A DNA stretch of 64,000 bases from Neglectibacter timonensis (GCF_900048895.1 NZ_LT160640.1:186001-250000); one strand, 5' to 3'; numbered from the stretch's first letter, positions 26,496 through 35,963 are shown. A program made the numbers and translations. Notes: generated by a model not told the origin, from the sequence alone.

Positions 26496-26676
26496 TCATT
26501 TGTTTTGAAAACGCTTTTTGAAATTGACATAGATCATGCCGAAAACCGGGCAGAGGCAAAACAGGGCAAGGCCCAGTCGGAAGTGATAAGCCTTTTTCCC
26601 GCAGCAGGCATACGCCTAACACAATGAATAGCGGGAGCGGGACAGAAAAGACGGCATCAGGTTTCCAGGTAGGCAA
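26496..26676 (-). pseudogene. possible frameshifted small membrane protein
   Basis: Between the patatin and amidohydrolase genes one frame encodes a hydrophobic stretch (AVFSVPLPLFIVLGVCLLRE) and, one nucleotide out of frame after an AAAAA run, another continues AYHFRLGLALFCLCPVFG and ends with a basic KKRFQNK and a stop. Together they would form a small two-span membrane protein overlapping the patatin 3' end. One A fewer in the run restores a single frame. It could be a real indel, a sequencing error, or chance. Confidence 0.25.
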
Positions 26677-27511
26677 TCAATTCTTCTAACTGCCGGCGGC
26701 AGGTTGCCTGCCCTTCCTCATATAGGGCCTGGAGTTTCTTGGTATCCTTTTCTGTGTGGGAAACTGTTACGGGTTTGGGTGGACGGATTACAAACAATTT
26801 TCCCTGGGCCTCCAGACGGTCAATTTCGTCCAGTTCTTTGGCATACATGCGTGGAACGTCCACCAGACAGCGTACTAAGTTGGGGTATTTCCCATAATAG
26901 CGGGCATACATGCGGGCCATGGGGCGGGATACCTGGGGTTTACGGAAACCATGTTCCCGGGTAGTGACCACCACAATTTTATCGTAGCCCTCCTCAATCG
27001 CTTTTTGATAAGGGATCGCTACAGAAATACCGCCGTCCAGGCAGGGGACCCCTTCCACCAGCACCATAGGAGAAAGCAGGGGCATGCTGGCGCTGGCCCG
27101 TATGGCTGCATAGATATCGGAACTTGTTTCCTTTTCACTGTACACTGGTTTTCCGGTGAGACAGCTGGTGGAGACTGCCGTATATCTGCAGGGAGATTGG
27201 TGAAAGGCTTTCCGATCCAGCGGCAGCAGAGTGTCGCTGACCTCATTAAATAGAAAATCAAAATTAAAGATACTTTTATGGAATATCAGGTTACGCACAC
27301 CCAAATAACGCTTGTCGTTGACGAAATCCAAATTGATCTTGGCGGTCCGGCCAATCTGTCGGGAAACAAAGTTTACACCTGTGAGGGCGCCCGCTGATAC
27401 GCCGAACAATCCATCGTACTCAATGCCCTGCTCCATCATCACATCCGTAACACCTGCAGAAAACATGCATCGAAGGGAGCCTCCCTCCAAAACAATTGCG
27501 CTTTTTCCCAT
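26657..27511 (-). CDS. patatin-like phospholipase (RssA/YjjU-like)
   Basis: About 284 aa. It has the oxyanion hole VLEGGSLR, nucleophile elbow GVSAG (Ser near residue 39), and the Asp of the catalytic dyad in CLDGGIS, all as in bacterial patatins of the YjjU/RssA type, which act as cytoplasmic lipid acyl hydrolases. The frame is open from 27553, but the ATG at 27511 sits just before the conserved core with AAAGGCGG upstream, so it was chosen. The transcript runs leftward to the amidohydrolase. Confidence 0.88.
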   Translation of the reverse strand: MGKSAIVLEGGSLRCMFSAGVTDVMMEQGIEYDGLFGVSAGALTGVNFVSRQIGRTAKINLDFVNDKRYLGVRNLIFHKSIFNFDFLFNEVSDTLLPLDRKAFHQSPCRYTAVSTSCLTGKPVYSEKETSSDIYAAIRASASMPLLSPMVLVEGVPCLDGGISVAIPYQKAIEEGYDKIVVVTTREHGFRKPQVSRPMARMYARYYGKYPNLVRCLVDVPRMYAKELDEIDRLEAQGKLFVIRPPKPVTVSHTEKDTKKLQALYEEGQATCRRQLEELIAYLET

Positions 27512-27678
27512 CCCAAGAACCGCCTTTCTCAACTGAAATATGCGTGCTTTCATGAAACTATTTTACTACGGATTGCTTCCGGGTTCAAGCTATGCCCGAG
27601 AAAGAAAAGCTGGACTGAGCGGATGAAAAGGAGATTGTGTGAAAACTGGGGTGATGATTGAGCAGTTTCGAAAAAGAC

Positions 27679-27707
27679 TTCAACTATCCGCGATTTTGTG
27701 ATACACT
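27679..27707 (+). promoter_or_regulatory. possible trmB promoter
   Basis: TTCAAC (27679-27684), a 17-nt spacer ending in TGTGA, and TACACT (27702-27707). A short hairpin (GATACC...GGTATC, about 27716-27747) follows in the leader. Weak boxes, so tentative. Confidence 0.35.
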
Positions 27708-27834
27708 GAAAAAACCGATACCAGTCTTGCCGTGAAAGCGGTATCAAAAAAGGAAATAAGAATGAAAGGAAATCGCAGGTTTTGAAAAAGGTCACGGAAT
27801 CCTTGACGGGCCTGCGTTTCAATAGAGTTTTAAT

Positions 27835-28488
27835 ATGAGAATTCGGAAAAAAACGTGGGCCAGACCAGAATTGAGTGCTTGTTCCTATTTCATAGCTGAA
27901 CCACAGGCGCACAGGGGAAATTGGATGACGTGTTTCGGAAATAAACGGCCTATCTATTTGGATCTGGGCTGCGGAAAATGTGTTTTCCTGGCTGAAGCGG
28001 CCCGTCAAAACCGGGAAGTAAACTGGATCGGCATAGATATCAGCTGTGACATTCTGGGAGTGGGGCGCAGGAATATTGCCGCTGCCTATGGTGATGAAGA
28101 ACCGGACAACATAGCGCTTTGTTCCTATAACATTGAACGTTTGCAGGATGTTTTTTCGGCCGGGGAAGGAATCAGGAGAATTTACGTAAATTTCTGCAAT
28201 CCTTGGCCCTGTGCACGGGCACATAAACGAAGGCTCACTCACACCCGCCAGCTGGAAACATACAAGACGCTGTTAGATCCGGATGGGGAAATATGGTTCA
28301 AGACGGATAACAATGATCTTTACCTTGCTACCAAGCGGTATTTCGCTGAAGCAGGTCTGGAAATCTTTTTTGATTCCCAGGATCTTCTGGCAGAGCGGGA
28401 TCCGGAAAATCTGACTACAGAACACGAGCAGATGTTTTCTGCGCAAGGGATCAAGATAAAGGCGCTGCGCGCCAGGCTAAAACCGTAG
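27835..28488 (+). CDS. trmB: tRNA (guanine-N7)-methyltransferase
   Basis: A 217-aa SAM enzyme that makes m7G46 in tRNA. The N-terminus RIRKKTWARPEL and SAM motif YLDLGCGKCVFL (about residues 41-52) match. The catalytic region reads YVNFCNPWPCARAHKRRLTH, against the common FSDPWPKxRHxKRR, with the NPWP core kept. The C-terminus has TTEHEQMF, close to the usual TxYExxF motif. There is no clear ribosome binding site before the ATG. Confidence 0.92.
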   Translation: MRIRKKTWARPELSACSYFIAEPQAHRGNWMTCFGNKRPIYLDLGCGKCVFLAEAARQNREVNWIGIDISCDILGVGRRNIAAAYGDEEPDNIALCSYNIERLQDVFSAGEGIRRIYVNFCNPWPCARAHKRRLTHTRQLETYKTLLDPDGEIWFKTDNNDLYLATKRYFAEAGLEIFFDSQDLLAERDPENLTTEHEQMFSAQGIKIKALRARLKP

Positions 28489-28573
28489 TATCCGCTGGTT
28501 AGGCTTTCCTGAGTTTCAGGCAGCCAAGCGATGATCAGGCAGTACAGCCCAAATGATAGGAGCTGCAAATTCC

Positions 28574-30517
28574 ATGAAAAAAAACATTTTGCTTCGCACG
28601 AATATTCTTGTCTGCCTTATTATCGTTGCAGGTTTTCTGGTGACAGCTGTTCTCAGCTATCAGGCGAATTACAGTGCCTCCATTGAAAACATCGAACAGG
28701 TATCCAGACTGACGTCAGAAGGGGTCTATTACCAGATGAGCAGTACGTTCACAAAGCCTGTGAACGTCTCGCTTACCATGGCGAATGACAGTCTTCTGAA
28801 GGATTATCTCTCTCGGGAAGAAGGGCATTTGGAGGAGGCCGGCTATATTGATATTCTGCGAGAATACCTCAAGGGGTATCAGGCAAAATATGGTTATGAC
28901 TCTGTTTTTCTGGTTTCTGCTGCCACCGGACGGTACTATAATTTCAATGGGTTAGACCGTGTTTTGGTTAAGGGAGATCCGGAGAATGCCTGGTATTATG
29001 ACGGCCTGCTGAATTCTAAAGAAGAATATAGTATGAACGTGGATAATGACGAGGTAGCAGGGGCGGAAAACGAGATCACGGTATTTGTCAACTGTAAGAT
29101 CAAGGACAGTTCCGGAAATCTGTTGGGCGCTGTGGGAGTTGGCGTACGCATTGATTCCCTTCAGGGAATGTTGCAGCAGTATCAGGATGATTTTGGCGTC
29201 AATGCGTACTTGATTAACAATGCCGGGACCATTGAAATCTCTACGGAATATACAGGATTTGAGGAAAGAAACCTTTTCGAAATAGATAACTATGGGGAAG
29301 AGGCGTGCCGGACGATCCTTTCCTGGAAGGAGGCCGGAATAGCCAACAGTTTCTGGAATACAGACGAAACAGGCGCCAAGCGAGACTACGTGGTTGCCAG
29401 ATACTTGCCGGAACTGCAATGGCATCTGGTGGTAGAGCGGGATACCAGTTTCCTGATGAGAGATCTCAACCGGCAGCTGATTTATACAGTTTTGGTAATT
29501 CTTCTTATCATCGGCGTGATTCTTTATGTGATCACTCATGTAATGCGGTCGTTTAACAGGCAGATTGTTTCGCTGACGCAGTCGGTAGAGCAAGAGAGAA
29601 GAACCATGTTTGAACGCGCCACGGAAGAACTCTATGAAAACATCTATGAACTGGATATCACACATAACAGGCCTGCAAACCGGAGCACAGAGCAGTATTT
29701 TGAAAGTTTAGGCGCACCTCCCGGTACTCCTTTTGACAAGGCGCTGCATATCATTGCAGACAAACAGATTAAAAAGGAGTTCCGAGCAGGCTATGTTGCC
29801 ATGTTTTCTCCAGAAAACGTGCAAAAAGCCTATCAGGAAGGCAGAGACACTCTGAAATATGAGTTTATGATCAGCCAAAATGGGCAAGACTATTATTGGA
29901 TGCGGATTACAGCCCGGCTGATCATCTGGGAAAATGATCAATCGTTGCACATGTTGACATACCGGCAGAATATCGATACGGAAAAGAAAAAGGAATACCG
30001 GATGCAGGAACTGGCACAGACCGACGAAATGACAGGCCTGCTTACTAAAACGGCCACACAGCATCAAATAGAGTCATGTCTACAGCAGAATTCAAACAGG
30101 CAATACGCTTTCTTTATCTTTGATATCGATCATTTTAAACAGGCAAATGATTGTTTCGGCCATGCGTTTGGCGACGGGGTTATCCGGGAATTTACCAAAA
30201 CGCTGAGGCTTCATTTCCGGGAGGCAGACCTGTTGGGTCGATTGGGCGGAGATGAATTTGCGGTTTTTCTGCCAGTGAAGGAAGAAGTTTGGGCGGAGAA
30301 TAAGGCCAGAGAACTGGTCGATGCGTTGAACCGTCTCTACATAGAGGGGGAGAAGAGCTGGCAGATGAGTACAAGTATCGGCGTTGCGTTTGCGCCGAAA
30401 GATGGAACAGATTTCAAAACACTGTACCAGCACGCAGATGCTGCGCTCTATCAAACGAAGGAGCGGGGACGTTTCGGATATACCCTCTATGAGAAGGAGA
30501 AAGGAGGCAGTATATAG
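28574..30517 (+). CDS. membrane diguanylate cyclase with Cache-type sensor
   Basis: About 647 aa: an N-terminal span (ILVCLIIVAGFLVTAVLSY), an extracytoplasmic region of about 250 residues resembling dCache sensor domains, a second span near residue 305 (YTVLVILLIIGVILYVITHV), an intermediate PAS-like segment, and a C-terminal GGDEF domain. The active site is intact (RLGGDEF), and an inhibitory I-site RxxD (READ) lies five residues before it, so the protein should make c-di-GMP with product inhibition. The ATG at 28574 has GGAG about 11 nt upstream. Ligand unknown. Confidence 0.92.
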   Translation: MKKNILLRTNILVCLIIVAGFLVTAVLSYQANYSASIENIEQVSRLTSEGVYYQMSSTFTKPVNVSLTMANDSLLKDYLSREEGHLEEAGYIDILREYLKGYQAKYGYDSVFLVSAATGRYYNFNGLDRVLVKGDPENAWYYDGLLNSKEEYSMNVDNDEVAGAENEITVFVNCKIKDSSGNLLGAVGVGVRIDSLQGMLQQYQDDFGVNAYLINNAGTIEISTEYTGFEERNLFEIDNYGEEACRTILSWKEAGIANSFWNTDETGAKRDYVVARYLPELQWHLVVERDTSFLMRDLNRQLIYTVLVILLIIGVILYVITHVMRSFNRQIVSLTQSVEQERRTMFERATEELYENIYELDITHNRPANRSTEQYFESLGAPPGTPFDKALHIIADKQIKKEFRAGYVAMFSPENVQKAYQEGRDTLKYEFMISQNGQDYYWMRITARLIIWENDQSLHMLTYRQNIDTEKKKEYRMQELAQTDEMTGLLTKTATQHQIESCLQQNSNRQYAFFIFDIDHFKQANDCFGHAFGDGVIREFTKTLRLHFREADLLGRLGGDEFAVFLPVKEEVWAENKARELVDALNRLYIEGEKSWQMSTSIGVAFAPKDGTDFKTLYQHADAALYQTKERGRFGYTLYEKEKGGSI

Positions 30518-30520
30518 CGC

Positions 30521-30769
30521 ATGAAGCTGGAGAAAGAGAAATCTCTGCTGGATGAGCTGGCCGAAAAAACCGGCTGTGATTATCTGTCTGATTTGCCTGG
30601 ATACGTGGGGTCTTCCAGTTTTCACAATGGCATAGGAGTTCTGCGGGATTGGCCTCTTTCGGAATGGGAAGAAGCGGCAGAATACCTTACCGGCAGAAGG
30701 CCGGAATTTCGAAATGAGCAAGAGGCCAGAGAATACCTGCTTCGAGCAAACAGAATAGGAAATAGCTGA
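30521..30769 (+). CDS. small conserved-looking protein, unknown
   Basis: An 82-aa soluble ORF (MKLEKEKSLLDELAEKTG...) that starts 4 nt after the diguanylate cyclase stop, with AAAGGAGG in the end of that gene. Charged and probably helical, with a C-terminal EAREYLLRANRIG. Tight coupling suggests a shared transcript and perhaps a partner role; no family was recognised. Confidence 0.6.
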   Translation: MKLEKEKSLLDELAEKTGCDYLSDLPGYVGSSSFHNGIGVLRDWPLSEWEEAAEYLTGRRPEFRNEQEAREYLLRANRIGNS

Positions 30770-30807
30770 AAGAAGGAACCTGCTATCAAGCAGGTTCCTT
30801 CTTTCAG
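30766..30807. terminator. bidirectional terminator
   Basis: A 19-bp perfect stem (30766-30784 and 30789-30807) with loop ATCA between convergent genes. The T-rich part is inside the 3' arm. Confidence 0.75.
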
Positions 30808-30838
30808 TCAAGGTGGCGGTTTCAAGCACTCTGTTTCT

Positions 30839-31063
30839 TCAGAGCTTGAAATCATCTGCCGTATATTGTCCGGCGCGCAGAGGCGGGGAGGCTTTTGGCT
30901 CGCGCATAAGAGGATCATAACTGTATTTTTTACAGATCCCGTCGCTCATTTTGCAGCGCAGAGCGCAAACAGGAACTGTTTCTGTTCCGATGTTATTTTC
31001 GCAATAGCTGCAGTCCGGCTGAATATTTGCCCCGAACAGCGGCTTTTTCTTTTTCCTGAACAT
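30839..31063 (-). CDS. small Cys-containing protein, unknown
   Basis: A 74-aa basic protein with four Cys (CSYC, CALRC, ICKKY region) that could bind a metal. It has a good ribosome binding site (GGAGAGACAG). The pattern resembles small conserved Clostridia proteins of unknown function. It lies downstream of the YlbJ-like gene in the same direction. Confidence 0.6.
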   Translation of the reverse strand: MFRKKKKPLFGANIQPDCSYCENNIGTETVPVCALRCKMSDGICKKYSYDPLMREPKASPPLRAGQYTADDFKL

Positions 31064-31094
31064 CTCTGTCTCTCCGATCTGTCTTTGTTGTCCT

Positions 31095-32231
31095 TTATTT
31101 TATCACAGTCTGTCTAGTTTCGCAATCACGTCCCAAAAGCAGCAGGAAGGCGGAACACAGGAGCAGCAAAGAAAGGGCGCCTGCTACAGTGGCGCTCAGG
31201 CCGCCGGAAATGGCAACAGGGCTGCCGGAAAGTACTGCTGTGTTTACAGCTGACGGAAAAACCCGGGATAAGAGAGAATAAATACCTGCCGCCAAAAAGC
31301 CGTGAAGAAAGCGAAAAAGGAAAAACTTGCATTTGGAAACCGGGAATTCTTCAAAGAAGGAGAAGACTTGAAGATGGACGCAGAGACCGGCAAAGGCAAG
31401 CCCAAATGCATAGAACAGAGGAGAAACCTGGAATTTTGCAGCGTCTCCTACGCCGCCGGTCACTTCAATGAAAAAAGAGAGCGCTGCAGCTGCTTCCGGT
31501 TGGGAAAAAGGACCTGGTCCCGAAAGTAGCTTGACGAAAAACTGGTATAGGCCGCTGCCGTGGAGGATAGCGGTGAAACCTGAAAACAGCACCACACAGG
31601 CGCTCATTTTTAAAATGCCCGAACAGGCGTCTACCGCAGAACGGATGACGGCGCCTCCGGGAACAGCAGGTACCGGCACGAACTTTTCTTCTGGAAACTT
31701 TGCGAACAATCCGGTGAAAACTCCTAGAAGAATCCCCGCGGCAGTCACTGATAGGAATAGAAGCCAGCCGGCTGAAAAGCTTCCAAGCACTGTGCCGCCC
31801 AGAAAGGTAACAACAAAAGCGATTCCGGGATTTACGCAGAACAGCATCATACGCCCTGCCTGTTCCCGGGTTATACTTCCCTGCTTCCAGAGCAGGGATA
31901 CGCCGCGGGCTCCTGCCGGATAGCCGCCTAGAAAACTCATGAGAAGGGAAGCGGTGCAGACTTTGGGAAGTCGGAATACATACCGGGAAAGAAATCCAAG
32001 CACTCTGCTGAGCGCGATTCCGGCGCCAGAGGTTACGGCAAAGCTGGTTAAAGCCATAAAGGGGAAGAGGGAGGGAACCAGTACGGTCAGGCAATAGATT
32101 ACGCTGGATAGGGTGGCTTCCTGTACCTCTTTCGGAAATGCCAGTAATGCCGCTCCCAAAGCGAGAAATGCGGCTCCGCAAAATTTGGCCGACAACCCCT
32201 CAAATGAAAAAAATCGTTTTATGGCCTCCAT
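31095..32231 (-). CDS. nucleoside-recognition (Gate) membrane protein, YlbJ-like
   Basis: A 378-aa protein with about eight to ten hydrophobic segments and the Gate-domain-like patches VLVPSLFPFMALTSFAV, MSFLGGYPAGARGVSLL and MMLFCVNPGIAFVVTFLGG. These match the sporulation integral membrane protein YlbJ, which is needed for a step of spore cortex formation. The assignment is to the family; the sporulation role is inferred from the neighbouring yqfC/yqfD genes and known homologues. AGAGAGGA lies 6 nt upstream of the ATG. Confidence 0.8.
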   Translation of the reverse strand: MEAIKRFFSFEGLSAKFCGAAFLALGAALLAFPKEVQEATLSSVIYCLTVLVPSLFPFMALTSFAVTSGAGIALSRVLGFLSRYVFRLPKVCTASLLMSFLGGYPAGARGVSLLWKQGSITREQAGRMMLFCVNPGIAFVVTFLGGTVLGSFSAGWLLFLSVTAAGILLGVFTGLFAKFPEEKFVPVPAVPGGAVIRSAVDACSGILKMSACVVLFSGFTAILHGSGLYQFFVKLLSGPGPFSQPEAAAALSFFIEVTGGVGDAAKFQVSPLFYAFGLAFAGLCVHLQVFSFFEEFPVSKCKFFLFRFLHGFLAAGIYSLLSRVFPSAVNTAVLSGSPVAISGGLSATVAGALSLLLLCSAFLLLLGRDCETRQTVIK

Positions 32232-32366
32232 ACGGCGTCCTCTCTTTTCTGCTAATCAGTGTGGCACGGTTGCCCATATGGATAAATATGAGGGTATGCT
32301 GTTATTAATTCTGCAAAAAAAACATAATATTCTTCAGCCGACAGGGTGGCGGAAGGGGGAAATATC

Positions 32367-32591
32367 GTGGAAAACAGGGGGACAGGTGGAGCGCTCATCG
32401 CGCTGACGGGAAACCGCAGGGCGGTAGTGGACGGTTGTGACGGCATTGTGGACTATGATGAAGAGAAGGTAATAGTCAGGACAGGTAGGCTGACAGTACG
32501 TTTTGAAGGGCGTTCCCTACGCCTCAAGCGCCTGACAGAGAATTCTGCTGTAATTGAAGGTTTCATTATTCGGGTAGAATATCAGTATTAG
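32367..32591 (+). CDS. yqfC: sporulation protein YqfC
   Basis: A 74-aa protein of the YabP/YqfC family: short beta strands with the conserved pattern VVDGCDGIVDYDEEKVIVRT and the later IEGFIIRVEY. In Bacillus yqfC-yqfD are sigma-E-controlled sporulation genes. The start is GTG at 32367 with GGAAGGGGG upstream; an earlier GTG at 32346 is in frame but overlaps that site. Confidence 0.88.
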   Translation: MENRGTGGALIALTGNRRAVVDGCDGIVDYDEEKVIVRTGRLTVRFEGRSLRLKRLTENSAVIEGFIIRVEYQY

Positions 32592-32602
32592 GAGGAGTTG
32601 CC

Positions 32603-33805
32603 ATGTTGGAAAAGATTTTTCATTGGCTGACAGGCTGCGTTCGGTTTCAGGTTACCGGCGACGCAGCCCGTTTTTTCAATATAGCGGCTAAAAGTGGGTT
32701 GGGCCTCTGGGGGTTTCAGAAAGAAGGAACAGATTCGGCCGCCTGGATCAGGGCTGGAGAGTATAAAAAACTGCGTGGGGTAAAAAGGCGATGCGGTGCA
32801 GGACTTCATATCCTTCACAGGCAGGGCCTTCCTTTTCAGATAAATCGGGTCTGGAAAAGAAAGGGATTGATTCTGGGTGGAGCCGGCGGAATTCTCCTGT
32901 ATATGTTTCTTTCTACTTTCGTCTGGAACGTTTCTGTAACTGGGGAAGAATTGCTGACGGAAGCGGAGCTCCTCAGAGCTGGTCAGACTAATGGGATATA
33001 TGTGGGAGCCGGGCGAGATTCCTTTCGTCCCAAAGAGGCGGCCTACGGTATTATGGGCGAGGTGAAGGGAATCAGCTGGGCCACTGTGAACACAGATGGA
33101 TGCTTTGTGGAAATTTCAGTAAAGGAAGGTGAGAAAAAACCGGAAATAACGGACGATACGAAGCTTTCCAACATTGTGGCGGCACGGGAAGGAAAGGTGG
33201 TGGCTTTGGAAGCGCATCATGGCAGGCCGGAGGTTTCTTTGGGAGATACCGTAGAGGCGGGACAGCTGCTGATTTCCGGCGTATACACCCAGGAGGTAGA
33301 TCCTTACGGGCCGCAGCCGGAACATCCTCTGGTCACCTACGGGGCGGCCCGGGGCAGTGTGAAGGCGGAAACCTATAGGGAGTTCACGGTACAGGTTTCC
33401 GGAGTGAAACGGATCAAACAGCCGAGCGGGGAAAAGAAAGTGAATCTGTCCCTGGAACTCTTCGGACTGCAACTCCCGCTGGGATTCAATACGATTCCAG
33501 AGGAAGAATACCACACATATACGGAGGAAAATGCACTTACTGCGCTGGACGTGCGCTTACCTGTAGCGGTGAAACGGCAGGTCTATGAATCTCTCATCGA
33601 AAAAGAGCGCAGACTCACTGAAGAAGAAATGAAGGATGCTGCTTTGCTGAAATTGAGAGAAGCGCAGAAAGCAGCCGTAGCGCAGGGGGGAAGAGTGATA
33701 AAGGAGGATTTGCAATATACGTTTGCCGATGGAATGTGCATTTTGACTGCAAAATGTCGTTGTGAAGAGGAAATAGGAGAGCAAAAGACGATTTTGGTTA
33801 ATTGA
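32603..33805 (+). CDS. yqfD: sporulation protein YqfD
   Basis: A 400-aa protein with an N-terminal cytoplasmic segment (residues 1-90), one membrane span (LILGGAGGILLYMFLSTFVW, about residues 87-106), and a large extracytoplasmic part with the characteristic VTGEELLTEAELLRAG near its beginning. It follows yqfC by 11 nt (stop to ATG) with AGGAGG upstream. Membrane topology and gene order are as in other Firmicutes. Confidence 0.92.
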   Translation: MLEKIFHWLTGCVRFQVTGDAARFFNIAAKSGLGLWGFQKEGTDSAAWIRAGEYKKLRGVKRRCGAGLHILHRQGLPFQINRVWKRKGLILGGAGGILLYMFLSTFVWNVSVTGEELLTEAELLRAGQTNGIYVGAGRDSFRPKEAAYGIMGEVKGISWATVNTDGCFVEISVKEGEKKPEITDDTKLSNIVAAREGKVVALEAHHGRPEVSLGDTVEAGQLLISGVYTQEVDPYGPQPEHPLVTYGAARGSVKAETYREFTVQVSGVKRIKQPSGEKKVNLSLELFGLQLPLGFNTIPEEEYHTYTEENALTALDVRLPVAVKRQVYESLIEKERRLTEEEMKDAALLKLREAQKAAVAQGGRVIKEDLQYTFADGMCILTAKCRCEEEIGEQKTILVN

Positions 33806-33851
33806 TTTAATTTTAATAAATATTATTATGCATTTTTCATAGGATTTTTGC

Positions 33852-33881
33852 TTGAAGTATAGATTTGTCCTATGCTATAAT
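33852..33881 (+). promoter_or_regulatory. promoter of the phoH-ybeY-era operon
   Basis: TTGAAG (33852-33857), an 18-nt spacer, and a perfect TATAAT (33876-33881) in the extended context TATGCTATAAT. Confidence 0.78.
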
Positions 33882-33922
33882 AAGAACAAATTAGAGGAGA
33901 ATCGAGGATTTAAGGAAAAATT

Positions 33923-34876
33923 TTGGAACAGAACATTAATTTTGACAGAATGGAGCAGGCTGCCGAACTGTTTGGCAGCTTTGATGAAAATATCCGGCTG
34001 ATTGAAAAGGAATATCATGTGACGCTTCTGTTCCGGGATTCGGAACTGAAGATCACAGGGGACGAGGAGAATGTGGCCCGTGCCGTACGTACGATACGCA
34101 GTCTGCTCACACTTCTCGGCAGTGGAGAAACGTTGACGGAACAGAACGTGCGATACTGCATGCGTATGGTGGAAGAGGACAGCGAAGAAAGGGTGCAGAA
34201 GCTGGCAGGGGACTGTATCTGTATCACCAGCAAGGGAAAGCCCATCAAGCCGAAAACAGTGGGACAGCGCACTTACTGCGACGATATCCGGAACAATACC
34301 ATCACCATAGGGGTAGGGCCCGCAGGTACCGGCAAAACATATCTGGCGGTAGCCATGGCGGTAACCGCTTTTCGGGCTCAGGAAGTCAACCGTATTATCC
34401 TGACGCGTCCTGCTGTGGAAGCGGGAGAAAAACTGGGTTTCTTGCCCGGCGATCTTCAGCAGAAGGTGGATCCGTATTTACGCCCGCTGTATGACGCGCT
34501 GTTTGATATGCTCGGGGCGGAAACCTATCAGCGCTTTGTAGAACGGGGAAACATCGAGGTGGCGCCGCTTGCTTATATGCGCGGCAGGACTCTGGATGAC
34601 AGCTTCATTATATTGGATGAAGCCCAGAATACTACTACAGAGCAGATGAAGATGTTTTTGACCCGGCTTGGCTTTAATTCCAAAATGGTTATAACCGGAG
34701 ATGTCACTCAGATCGATTTGCCGGACGGCAAGCGCTCCGGTCTGAAGGAGGCTGTGCGGATCCTTCGAAACGTGGATGATATTGCCATCTTCCGGTTTAC
34801 GGAAAAGGATGTGGTTCGTCACAGACTGGTTCAGGATATTATCCGGGCTTATGAGCGGGCAGAGCGCACGAAATAG
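33923..34876 (+). CDS. phoH: PhoH family ATPase
   Basis: A 317-aa P-loop protein. After an N-terminal KH-like region (residues 1-100) the ATPase core shows Walker A GPAGTGKTYLAVAMAV and Walker B FIILDEAQN. PhoH is linked to RNA handling and ribosome maturation because of its conserved position beside ybeY and era. The start is TTG with AAGGA about 7-10 nt upstream. First gene of the operon. Confidence 0.94.
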   Translation: MEQNINFDRMEQAAELFGSFDENIRLIEKEYHVTLLFRDSELKITGDEENVARAVRTIRSLLTLLGSGETLTEQNVRYCMRMVEEDSEERVQKLAGDCICITSKGKPIKPKTVGQRTYCDDIRNNTITIGVGPAGTGKTYLAVAMAVTAFRAQEVNRIILTRPAVEAGEKLGFLPGDLQQKVDPYLRPLYDALFDMLGAETYQRFVERGNIEVAPLAYMRGRTLDDSFIILDEAQNTTTEQMKMFLTRLGFNSKMVITGDVTQIDLPDGKRSGLKEAVRILRNVDDIAIFRFTEKDVVRHRLVQDIIRAYERAERTK

Positions 34877-34963
34877 AAGGAACGGGGCTGAGGAAGACTG
34901 TTTAAGCTGTAGGGAAAAGAGTTTTTGCAGTCTGATGAACAATATAGAAAGGAATGAAAAAGA

Positions 34964-35464
34964 ATGGAGAAGATCAGAGTCATTATTTCAAACCGGCAGA
35001 AGGCAGTGAAAATACCGACGGGTGTCCGTATGCTGATCAGGCGGTGCTGCCATGCGGTACTTCAGTTAGAGGACTTTCAGGATTCTGCTGAAATCAGCGT
35101 TTCCTTTGTGGATAACGATCAGATTCGAGAGATGAACCAGCAATACAGAGATAAGGATTCAGAGACTGACGTGCTCTCCTTTCCAATGGGAGAAAACGGG
35201 AACTACGACATCAACCATGAAACCGGAGCCAAGATTTTAGGAGATATTGTGATATCTGTACCTAAGGCAATGGAACAGGCCAGAACCTATGGGCATAGTC
35301 TAGAACGGGAAATCGGTTATCTGACGGCGCATTCCATGCTGCATCTGTTGGGTTATGACCATGAAAACGGCGGACTTGCCCGGGTAAGGATGCGGGAAAA
35401 AGAGGAGACAGTGATGCGGCAGCTGGGACTTCCCTCCAGCAGCAGTTATTATGATGCCGACTGA
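34964..35464 (+). CDS. ybeY: endoribonuclease YbeY (rRNA maturation factor)
   Basis: A 166-aa metallo-endoribonuclease for 16S rRNA 3'-end processing and quality control. The zinc motif is HSMLHLLGYDHE (three His), and the upstream strand TDVLSFPMGE is conserved. It follows phoH by 87 nt with AAAGGAAT upstream. Confidence 0.94.
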   Translation: MEKIRVIISNRQKAVKIPTGVRMLIRRCCHAVLQLEDFQDSAEISVSFVDNDQIREMNQQYRDKDSETDVLSFPMGENGNYDINHETGAKILGDIVISVPKAMEQARTYGHSLEREIGYLTAHSMLHLLGYDHENGGLARVRMREKEETVMRQLGLPSSSSYYDAD

Positions 35465-35963
35465 TCCTAAAAAGCGGACGATTGCCCGTAGCTTTGCCGA
35501 CGCGTTTCGCGGCGTAGGGGACTGTATCAGGACAGAACGGAATATGCGCATCCATTTGACCATGTGTGTTTATGTTCTGTTTTTCGCCTCAAGAATAGAA
35601 TTGACCAGGGGAGAGATGGCTTGCCTGCTTTTGGCGATTGGTTCTGTGGTGACGGCGGAGACGTTGAATACTTCCGTAGAAAAACTTTGTGATTTTACCC
35701 AGAAGCATACCAATCATCTGATCCGTGTGATTAAAGATATGGCGGCGGGAGCTGTGCTGATCTGTGCTGTATTTGCAGCGTTGGTTGGGATTGTGGTGTT
35801 GTTTCGTCCAGAGCTGTGGGAAGCTTTTTGGGCCATCTGTACCGACCCGGTATCCCTGGTGCTTTTTCTGCTTTCGCTGGCTGTTGCGGCGGTGTTTGTT
35901 TTCTTGGGTCCCGTGAAGTTGATGGAACAGGCAGAGCGTTGGTTTGGCGGCAGAAGACAATGA
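35451..35963 (+). CDS. dgkA: diacylglycerol/undecaprenol kinase family protein
   Basis: A 170-aa membrane kinase. The core shows AFRGVGDCIRTERNMRIHL and the conserved AETLNTSVEKLCD helix with the catalytic Glu/Asn, followed by two spans. The C-terminus is longer than the minimal 120-130-aa enzyme by an extra membrane segment and a basic tail (VSLVLFLLSLAVAAVFVFLG). It overlaps ybeY by 14 nt; in Gram-positives the enzyme is mainly an undecaprenol kinase. Confidence 0.9.
   Translation: MMPTDPKKRTIARSFADAFRGVGDCIRTERNMRIHLTMCVYVLFFASRIELTRGEMACLLLAIGSVVTAETLNTSVEKLCDFTQKHTNHLIRVIKDMAAGAVLICAVFAALVGIVVLFRPELWEAFWAICTDPVSLVLFLLSLAVAAVFVFLGPVKLMEQAERWFGGRRQ

Noticed and set aside
27550-28242. Minus-strand ORF over the trmB region
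   Set aside because: It lies opposite trmB and its leader with no features of a real protein.
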